From: MGBC102946 sp022793145
GTDB taxonomy: Bacteria; Bacillota_I; Bacilli_A; RF39; UBA660
Assembly (NCBI GenBank): GCA_947426265.1
Contig: CANEDJ010000006.1
Coordinates: 1-47,322 of the forward strand
DNA length: 47,322 bases
Direction of reading: 5' to 3'
Part shown: positions 41,238-47,322 of the stretch, one piece after another
How positions within the stretch are numbered: the first letter of the stretch is position 1
Layout of the letters: each line of letters begins with the position of its first letter
Program-made: the position numbers and the translations under genes
Notes under the pieces: model-generated
Databases searched by the model: none
Told to the model about the DNA's origin: nothing
The model's input: only the letters and a program-made list of their open reading frames with translations

Positions 41238-43344
41238 TTATAATAAATGTATTATTTTCTATATCTATAACAATTTTGCTATCAAATTTTATTTCATCCA
41301 TAATTATTTTTTCAGCAAGTAAAGTTTCTAAATTTCTGCTTACATAGCGTTTGATTGGACGAGCTCCATAATTTTCATCATAAGATTCTTCTATAATAAA
41401 TTTTTTGGCATTTTCTGTTAATTCCATAGTAAGATGTTTATCACTTAGTCGATATTCAATTTCACTAACAATCTTATTTAAAATATCATAGACAACTTCT
41501 TTGGTTAATGGTTTAAAAATAATAATTTCATCAATACGATTTAAAAATTCTGGTTTAAATGTATGTCTTAATTCTGTATGAATTAATTCATGACTATTTT
41601 CTTTATTTTCTAAAATATATTCGCTACCTAAATTAGAAGTCATAATAATAATCGTATTTTTAAAGTCTACTGTTCTACCTTGACTATCTGTAATTCTTCC
41701 ATCATCTAATATTTGAAGTAATATATTAAAAACATCTTTATGTGCTTTTTCAATTTCATCAAATAAAACAATACTATATGGATTTCTTCTAACTGCTTCT
41801 GTTAATTGTCCACCTTCATCATATCCAACATATCCTGGAGGCGCTCCTACTAATCTAGATACAGAATGTGCTTCCATATATTCACTCATATCAATTCGAA
41901 TCATGTGACGTTCATCATCAAATAGTTCGTAAGCCAAAGTTCTAGCAACTTCTGTTTTTCCTACTCCAGTTGGTCCTAAGAAAATAAAGGAGCCGATAGG
42001 TCTATTAGGGTCTTTTATTCCTGCTCTAGCACGAAGAATGGCTTCACTTACTAATTTAAGCGCTTCTTCTTGTCCTTTTACTCTTTTCTTCATATTTTCT
42101 TCTAAGTGAATCAGTTTTTCTTTTTCTCCACTTACTAATTTTTGAACTGGAATATTGGTCCATTTGGAAATAATCGCAGCAATTCCTTCTTCATCAACTG
42201 TATCACTTAACATATCTGATTTATCATTTTCTTTCAATTCTTCTAATTCACGTTCTAGCTTTGGAATGGTTCCATGTCTTAATCTTGCTGCTGCTTCTAA
42301 ATCATAATTGTTTTCAGCCTGTTCTAATTCAAATCTTGATTTTTCTAATTCTGCTTTTTTTGATTTTACTTGATCGTTTATTTTCTTTTCATCTTGCCAC
42401 TGATTACGTAATTCTGTTTCTCTTTCTTTTAATACTGTTATTTGTTCTTTAATTTCAGCTACTCTTTTTTTAGACATTTCATCATTGTCTTTTTTTAAAG
42501 CGGCAAGTTCTATTTCTAATTGCATAATTTCTCTAGTTAGCGTATCTAGTTCTACTGGAACAGAATCCATTTGCACTTTTATTGTAGCGCAAGCTTCATC
42601 TACCAAATCTATTGCTTTATCTGGCAAGAATCGGTCTGTAATATAACGATCTGATAATGTTGCTGCTGCTACTAAGGCCCTATCTTTTATATTGACACCA
42701 TGATAAACTTCAAATCTTTGTTTTAATCCTCTTAATATTGTAATGGTATCTATCACATTTGGTTCTTTTACTAATACTTTTTGGAAACGTCTTTCTAAGG
42801 CTCCATCTTTTTCAATATACTTACGATATTCATTTAAAGTTGTAGCACCAATCACTTTAATTTCTCCGCGTGCCAACATTGGTTTTAACATATTTCCAGC
42901 GTCCATAGCTCCTTCTAAAGCTCCTGCACCTACAATCATATGAATTTCATCGATAAACATGATAATTTCTCCATTAGAGTCTTTAATCTCTTTTAAAACT
43001 GCTTTTAATCGTTCCTCAAATTCTCCACGATATTTTGCTCCTGCTATTAATGCTCCCATATCTAATTCCCAAATTCGTTTGTTTTTCAAGGAAGCTGGAA
43101 CATCTCCTTTTATAATACGGCTCGCTAATCCTTCTACAATTGCTGTTTTTCCTACTCCTGGTTCTCCAATTAAAACTGGATTATTTTTTGTTTTTCTAGA
43201 AAGGATCCTAGTAATGCTTCTAATTTCTTCATCCCTACCTATAACTGGGTCTACTTTTCCATCTTTAACACTTTGAACAATATCTCTACCATATTTTTCT
43301 AATACATTTTTTAAATTTTCTTCATATGGATTTCCACCATTCAT
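41221..43344 (-). CDS. clpB: ATP-dependent disaggregase ClpB lacking the N-terminal domain
   Basis: Hsp100 chaperone that, with DnaK, pulls proteins from aggregates. The 707-residue protein begins at NPYEENLKNVLEKYGRDIV, so the ~145-residue Clp_N domain is absent. The two AAA+ modules are complete: Walker A GEPGVGKTA and GPTGVGKTE, the coiled-coil M domain (LTREIMQLEIELAALKKDND onward) between them, and the pore loop KYRGEFEERL and GYVGYDEGG. AAAGGAGGG stands before ATG and the promoter/CIRCE is only 50 bases away, so there is no room for a missing N-domain. N-domain-less forms also occur in mycoplasmas. Confidence 0.96.
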   Translation of the reverse strand: MNGGNPYEENLKNVLEKYGRDIVQSVKDGKVDPVIGRDEEIRSITRILSRKTKNNPVLIGEPGVGKTAIVEGLASRIIKGDVPASLKNKRIWELDMGALIAGAKYRGEFEERLKAVLKEIKDSNGEIIMFIDEIHMIVGAGALEGAMDAGNMLKPMLARGEIKVIGATTLNEYRKYIEKDGALERRFQKVLVKEPNVIDTITILRGLKQRFEVYHGVNIKDRALVAAATLSDRYITDRFLPDKAIDLVDEACATIKVQMDSVPVELDTLTREIMQLEIELAALKKDNDEMSKKRVAEIKEQITVLKERETELRNQWQDEKKINDQVKSKKAELEKSRFELEQAENNYDLEAAARLRHGTIPKLERELEELKENDKSDMLSDTVDEEGIAAIISKWTNIPVQKLVSGEKEKLIHLEENMKKRVKGQEEALKLVSEAILRARAGIKDPNRPIGSFIFLGPTGVGKTEVARTLAYELFDDERHMIRIDMSEYMEAHSVSRLVGAPPGYVGYDEGGQLTEAVRRNPYSIVLFDEIEKAHKDVFNILLQILDDGRITDSQGRTVDFKNTIIIMTSNLGSEYILENKENSHELIHTELRHTFKPEFLNRIDEIIIFKPLTKEVVYDILNKIVSEIEYRLSDKHLTMELTENAKKFIIEESYDENYGARPIKRYVSRNLETLLAEKIIMDEIKFDSKIVIDIENNTFIIKNVEK

Positions 43345-43380
43345 ACGAAATCCCTCCTTTCGGTTTTTAAAACCAAATAT

Positions 43381-43422
43381 ATTGTAGCACCAAAAATAGC
43401 ACTCGTCAAGAATGAGTGCTAA
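43381..43422 (-). promoter_or_regulatory. clpB promoter with CIRCE operator
   Basis: CIRCE (43396-43422): ATAGCACTC-N9-GAGTGCTAA, one base off the consensus. On the minus strand the -35 TTGACG (43404-43409) lies in its spacer, with 17 bases to -10 TACAAT (43381-43386). This matches the hrcA promoter geometry, so clpB belongs to the HrcA regulon. Confidence 0.92.
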
Positions 43423-43426
43423 AAAA

Positions 43427-44967
43427 TTATTTTAGTTTCTTCTTTTGAGGTTCATCTATAAAAAATAATAATTCATCTGGTCCATCTATCATTGTTATTT
43501 TTTTATTTACTTTTGAAAGTTCAAATTTCATAACATCTGCAACTGTAATTTTTGAGTCCAATGGTCTTTTCAACATACATGCATAATAATTATGAATTAA
43601 TCTTTGTATAATTGCATTAATTTCTTCTAATAATGTATTTAACGTTTTTTTCATTTTAGGAGTTACCATAATACGTTCTATTATATCAATCGCGCCATAG
43701 TCATCTAATTCTTTTTTATACCTAGCCATTGGTTCAATTAAATCAGGTACCAAATCTATTCCTTTCACTCCCATATTGTTTAATAAGTAAATAACTTTAT
43801 TTTCTAGAGTTCCATAATAAAGAGTATTATAAAGATAGGATAATTCTTTCACATCCTTCTCTGCATATTCTTTTACTACAAAAATAGATTTAATAGCTTC
43901 TTCATCAATTTTTTGAAAAACATACCTTTCATCCAAATATCCACTTTTATCATATGGTAATCCTTTTAATATAGCAACTGATTTTTTATTAAACTCCATA
44001 GGCGCATACAATAACTGTTTAGAACAGAAAAAGGACATCCCATTTTGAATAAAAGTTGTAAAAGCTTTTTCATCATCTTTAATACATGATGTTGGCACTA
44101 CAGAAATCCATCTTGTACTATTTCCACCATCAAAATTTCTAGGAAAATCAATTCCTACTTTTTTCATTTCAGAAAACGATAATACTCCATTTTCCAATAC
44201 ACTAGTAATTCTAAAAAAGTCAAATCCAATGCTATGAAGACAATCTCCAGTTATTTTATCTAATGGAATTTCATCATTCCAATTGCGCTCCATAAGTTTA
44301 TTATAAGCTTCATTTACTTCTTTTGCCAATTCAATCATAAGCATTGATGCTGGAAAATGGAGATATTCTGGCTTTAAAGAAGCCTGACATTTTTCACTAA
44401 ATCTTGCTCTATCTAGAGCGTCAGCATCTTTTAACAGATATGCTAGTCGCTGATATCTGTTAAAAGATGCTTTTGGCAATTCATAATTATCAAAGTTTAA
44501 TCTCAACTTTCTATCTGGCTGAGAATGAAAATCAATAATAGCCTTTAAAATAGTTAAGTTTACTCTAGCAGAGTAAACTGCCCCTAGGGGCAGTTTACTC
44601 TAGCAGAGTAAACTGCCCCTAGGGGCACTATTTCTTCTATATGATTTGCACTCACCATTCCATGGAATGGATCTTCAAAATCATTTTGTCTTTTAAAATC
44701 ATGATACATAGCCGCATCTGTCAATATCTGCATATCTTCTTCATCTAACCCAAATTTTTGCCCTAACAAAAAAGCAAATAAACAAACTTTTTCACTATGG
44801 TAGACCCCATGAATTGGGCTCTTATATAAATTCCCACGTTTCATATTTTGTATTATTTCTTTAAACTTTTCTTGTTCAACCCTTGCTAAATTTATAAAAT
44901 AATAATTTAATATAGGATAATCAATTCTTGTGTTTAACAAATCCACCATTAAGTTGTCCTGTTCCAT
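43427..44967 (-). pseudogene. HD-domain protein gene split by a 35-bp tandem duplication
   Basis: The first frame (from 44967) has an HD phosphohydrolase start: His57 in GVYHSEKV, His89-Asp90 in AAMYHDFK, His102 in DPFHGMVSA. It runs into a duplicated 35-bp unit (44557-44626) and stops at 44584. The rest continues in another frame: LTILKAIIDFHSQPDR, LAYLLKDADALDRARF with the last HD aspartates, then about 310 residues ending at 43427. Removing one 35-bp copy joins the frames exactly into 501 residues through HIEEIVPLGAVYSARVNLTI. The C-terminal part (VLENGVLSFSEMKKVGI, GGNSTRWISVV) vaguely recalls ART-fold entry regions but is not assignable. The gene overlaps the upstream LRR-transglutaminase by 47 bases (start 44967 or 44949). 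With the present sequence only a 127-residue HD fragment is made. Confidence 0.85.
44557..44626. repeat. Perfect 35-bp tandem duplication built from palindromes
   Basis: Units 44557-44591 and 44592-44626 are identical. Each unit is a 23-bp inverted repeat (AGTTTACTC-N5-GAGTAAACT) followed by the 12-bp perfect palindrome GCCCCTAGGGGC, so the whole 70 bases is self-complementary. The GC-rich palindrome stands out in an AT-rich region. It lies inside the HD gene and shifts its frame (35 is not divisible by 3). No other copy was noticed in the window. Confidence 0.97.
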
Positions 44968-46177
44968 ATTCTATTTCCCCACTAATCATTTTTTCAAATA
45001 TACTTAAATCCACATAATCTGTTATTTCATAAAAAGTTTTTCCAAAGAAATCTCTAAGATTTCTACGGTCATATGTGACATCATAATATAACCATCGTCC
45101 ATTATCTCGTGCTCTTAATAACGCATGATTTAATTCCATAGTTTGCTTATATCTTCTATCATGGCAATGTACATTTTCAGTTTCTACCTCCAAAATAGAT
45201 AACATAAATCTCATTAAATTTACTATTCCCTCACAATTTCCTTTTCTGAAATGATAAGTATTAAAACTATTATGTAATGCTCCCATATTCTTTTTATAGA
45301 ATTCTGGAATTCCCCGATAAGTCTCAATTAATTCTATATAAAGTTTATCGCGCATCTCAATTTCCTCTGCTGCAAAGCGAATATATTCTGACACATAGTG
45401 AAATACATAACCAATTTTATCAGAATCTTTAGCTGAAGTTAATTTTTTTTGTTCAAATAAACGTCTAAATTTAATATACAAACTTGTGATTTGTTCAATT
45501 GTATGAGTTGTATAACTAGTTAAACCATTTTTCTCTGCAAAAGATACATGTATAAGTCCTTTTAAATAGGCATCATATAATTTTTTCGCTTGTTCTATTG
45601 ACTGAATGCAAGCAAAGAAAATACTAATATCTAAAATATTTTGCTTAGCGTCTAATGTATTATATAAGTAATCTGTAATATTGGTAAACCGTTTAATATT
45701 ATTTCCATACATTATAACTTGTTCTAAGTGATGCTGGGTGTCTAAGCCACAAATCGTTTCTAATCTTGGATTATTAATCAAATAAATATTTCTTAATCGT
45801 GTTAATCCTGTTACATCTAATTTTCTTATACAAATATCATTTTCAATATAAAGATCTTCAAGATTTGGGCATTCTCTTATAGGACTAAAGTCATCTATTT
45901 GATTGAAAAAACTGTTTCCTTGATATTCTCCTGTAGCTATAACTCTATCATAATCAAAGCTTCTAATAACAATTTTACGCAAATTTGGTAATTGTTTTAA
46001 AAAAGAAATATCTGTGCACCCTTCTATAATAATTTCATCTAATAGTCCTAATTGATAAACAGTGAAAAAAGGAAAATCGCGATTTAAAATTCCAATTCCA
46101 CGATCTATCCCTTTTTGCTTTAAAGCCTTATCTATGATCATTGCGTCTACCAATGAAAATTCCATATTATCACTCAC
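44921..46177 (-). CDS. LRR and transglutaminase-like protein (copy 2)
   Basis: A 418-residue cytosolic-looking protein, paralogue of the 701-residue protein at 37519-39624 without its long coiled-coil tail. Leucine-rich repeats at about residues 45-165 (FLKQLPNLRKIVIRS, IRECPNLEDLYIEND, VTGLTRLRNIYLINN, then ICGLDTQHHLEQVIMYGNN), helical linker, then the transglutaminase-like domain with Cys315 in RKGNCEGIVNLMRFML, His351 in MELNHALLRARDNGRWLYYD and Asp366. It is the first gene of an operon with the HD gene (47-base overlap), and is divergent from the ATP-grasp gene. Function unknown. Confidence 0.8.
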   Translation of the reverse strand: MSDNMEFSLVDAMIIDKALKQKGIDRGIGILNRDFPFFTVYQLGLLDEIIIEGCTDISFLKQLPNLRKIVIRSFDYDRVIATGEYQGNSFFNQIDDFSPIRECPNLEDLYIENDICIRKLDVTGLTRLRNIYLINNPRLETICGLDTQHHLEQVIMYGNNIKRFTNITDYLYNTLDAKQNILDISIFFACIQSIEQAKKLYDAYLKGLIHVSFAEKNGLTSYTTHTIEQITSLYIKFRRLFEQKKLTSAKDSDKIGYVFHYVSEYIRFAAEEIEMRDKLYIELIETYRGIPEFYKKNMGALHNSFNTYHFRKGNCEGIVNLMRFMLSILEVETENVHCHDRRYKQTMELNHALLRARDNGRWLYYDVTYDRRNLRDFFGKTFYEITDYVDLSIFEKMISGEIEYGTGQLNGGFVKHKN

Positions 46178-46202
46178 TTTCCCCCTTTTTAAATTGCTTT
46201 TT

Positions 46203-46252
46203 ATTCTAACAGATATTTATAATTTGTCAAATTTATAAACATATATTATAAT
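46203..46252. promoter_or_regulatory. Divergent promoters with overlapping -35 boxes
   Basis: Plus strand, ATP-grasp gene: -35 TTGTCA (46224-46229), 17-base spacer, -10 TATAAT (46247-46252). Minus strand, LRR-transglutaminase/HD operon: -35 TTGACA (46225-46230), 16-base spacer, -10 TAGAAT (46203-46208). The two -35 boxes share five bases, so polymerase can sit on only one promoter at a time. Confidence 0.75.
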
Positions 46253-46279
46253 AGACTTCCAAGAAAGAGGGATAATTAT

Positions 46280-47260
46280 ATGTATTATTGTTTTCCAATT
46301 GATTTAAAAGAAATGATTCCTGAAAGTAGACTTGAAAACGTTTTATTCTTTGATGAAGATCAAGACTGCTTTTTTGATTATAATCATAAGAAGGTAGATA
46401 TAAAAGGCAAAAAGGTTTTGATTATTTCTGATATTTTTAGACTATATGAAATGCTTGACTTAATAGACGAATTTGAAGGAAATCCGATTAATTCTATAGA
46501 AGAAATTGAACAGGTAAAACATTGGCCGCAATTTATTGAAACTTTTCATCGAGACGTTTCTATTATAACTGGAGAAGACTTTGAAGATTTATCTTTTCTT
46601 ACTTATTTATTTGAAAGATATGGAGTCAATGGTTCTATTTTTTTAAAAACAGTTGAAAAAGATTTTCATGGTGTCATTTCCATCATAGATGCTGTAGAAC
46701 CAGACAGTCCATTTAGAAAAGCTATGAAATATCATTTACAAGATGAATTTATAATAAGTCCCGTTGTCACTATAGATCAAGATAAACTTGGAAAAAAAGA
46801 ATATCGTGCATTTATTCATAATCGAACAATTACATCTATTTCTAGAACTTTACATAAAACTTATCATCAAATACCAGAGCAAGTTATTCATTTTATAAAT
46901 GGTATTATTGCAGAACTTCCAGATGATTTTCCTAGTTACTTCGTTTTAGATGTAGCTAGCATTAATGGGAAATTAGATATTTTAGAATTTAATCCAATCG
47001 AAACTGCTATGCCTTATCTTTATAACTCTAGGGTAGCTATAAATACTAGTGATCTTACACATCAAAATATAACTGCTATTCCAGAATATAAATCTATTGA
47101 CTGTTCTTTTGATGGAGAAGAAATGCCTTCCTCCCCATTGTTTGATGATATTCCAAGTAGTTTTGCTCATGATTATCACAAGGCTCTAACTGGAGAAAAT
47201 AAATTACACCCTGCACTTTCTAGCTTATTTGCAAATGAATTCGTAAAAAGAAAACAGTAA
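46280..47260 (+). CDS. ATP-grasp family ligase-like protein
   Basis: A 326-residue protein with an ATP-grasp-like fold. Lys123 in SIFLKTVEKDFHG is a candidate nucleotide-binding lysine, Arg176 in KKEYRAFIHNRTITSIS sits where the R2K-type ATP-grasp clade has a conserved arginine, Asp224 in YFVLDVASING and Glu236/Asn238 in LDILEFNPIET are the metal-binding residues. Residues 1-100 form the pre-ATP domain and about 265-326 an unassigned tail. ATP-grasp enzymes join a carboxylate to an amine or thiol; the substrate here is unknown. It is the only protein gene on the plus strand, divergent from the LRR-transglutaminase/HD operon, with an AAAGAGGG ribosome binding site. Confidence 0.78.
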   Translation: MYYCFPIDLKEMIPESRLENVLFFDEDQDCFFDYNHKKVDIKGKKVLIISDIFRLYEMLDLIDEFEGNPINSIEEIEQVKHWPQFIETFHRDVSIITGEDFEDLSFLTYLFERYGVNGSIFLKTVEKDFHGVISIIDAVEPDSPFRKAMKYHLQDEFIISPVVTIDQDKLGKKEYRAFIHNRTITSISRTLHKTYHQIPEQVIHFINGIIAELPDDFPSYFVLDVASINGKLDILEFNPIETAMPYLYNSRVAINTSDLTHQNITAIPEYKSIDCSFDGEEMPSSPLFDDIPSSFAHDYHKALTGENKLHPALSSLFANEFVKRKQ

Positions 47261-47270
47261 AAACTGTTCA

Positions 47271-47301
47271 GACTGTTGACAAATATGTTCAACAGTCTTT
47301 T
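47271..47301 (+). terminator. Terminator of the ATP-grasp gene
   Basis: Plus-strand hairpin GACTGTTGA (47271-47279) / TCAACAGTC (47289-47297) with TTTT behind it, ten bases after the stop codon. Confidence 0.85.
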
Positions 47302-47322
47302 CGTATGCAAATAAATCTGGTA

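Noticed and set aside
1..47322. Mycoplasma genetic code (UGA as Trp)
   Set aside because: dnaJ and the 138-residue gene end at UGA exactly where the family or the next ribosome binding site expects, and Trp residues in conserved positions use UGG.
1..47322. CRISPR array, prophage, insertion sequence, rRNA or tRNA genes
   Set aside because: No regularly spaced repeats, transposase or phage genes, and no tRNA-like cloverleaf were seen. The only tight repeat is the 70-base duplication at 44557-44626.

Overview
This AT-rich window looks like the chromosome of a low-GC Gram-positive bacterium (Bacillota, Bacilli-like, possibly an uncultivated gut lineage near the Mollicutes branch). The evidence is a T-box leader ahead of alaS, CIRCE/HrcA control of heat-shock genes, a Bacillus-like gene order from alaS through ireB, ruvX, yrzB, mltG, trmR and trhP1/trhP2 to greA, strong GGAGG-type ribosome binding sites, and TTGACA-17-TATAAT promoters. 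UGA is used as a stop (for example at the end of dnaJ, and at the stop that sits inside the dnaK ribosome binding site), so the standard bacterial code applies, not the Mycoplasma code. The cell makes murein (MltG, a lytic transglycosylase) and type IV pilin-like proteins. Almost every gene is on the minus strand; only the last gene (46280-47260) and a small antisense RNA run plus.

Layout. 1-2.3 kb: four small prepilins, each with its own promoter; three have clear terminators and two are recent duplicates. 2.3-11.7 kb: housekeeping genes priA, fmt, two small membrane proteins, ruvA, ruvB, queA and miaA, with two unknown genes between them. 11.7-14.3 kb: a sigma-region-4-like HTH protein, trigger factor and GreA. 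14.3-25.8 kb: two U32 proteins and TrmR for tRNA U34 hydroxylation/methoxylation, a lytic transglycosylase, MltG, YrzB, RuvX, IreB, a frameshifted CYTH gene, AlaS, a nucleotide-kinase-like P-loop protein, an alanine-type T-box leader and an AI-2E-family permease. 25.9-28.5 kb: a large surface protein with a prepilin head and two glycine-rich domains of the ALK/LTK type, its prepilin signal knocked out of frame by one base. 28.5-36.2 kb: frr, then hrcA-grpE-unknown-dnaK-pepF-dnaJ under a CIRCE-overlapped promoter; GrpE carries an unusual cysteine-rich N-terminus.

36.2-47.3 kb is the accessory part. It holds a methylthiotransferase-like radical SAM enzyme; a DUF3419-type SAM enzyme in an operon with a cytosolic leucine-rich-repeat transglutaminase-like protein; a previously unannotated type I toxin-antitoxin locus (32-residue hydrophobic peptide plus convergent antisense RNA); an N-domain-less ClpB under CIRCE control; an HD-domain gene split by a perfect 35-bp tandem duplication made wholly of palindromes; a second LRR-transglutaminase; and a divergent ATP-grasp enzyme whose promoter shares its -35 region with the LRR-transglutaminase/HD operon.

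The best candidates for undescribed biology are this last neighbourhood (LRR-transglutaminase, HD hydrolase, ATP-grasp and DUF3419 enzymes, all without signal peptides), the switch-like 35-bp duplication, the type I toxin locus, and the pilin-headed glycine-rich protein. Three reading-frame breaks occur in this window. Raw-read confirmation is needed before they are read as biology rather than assembly error.
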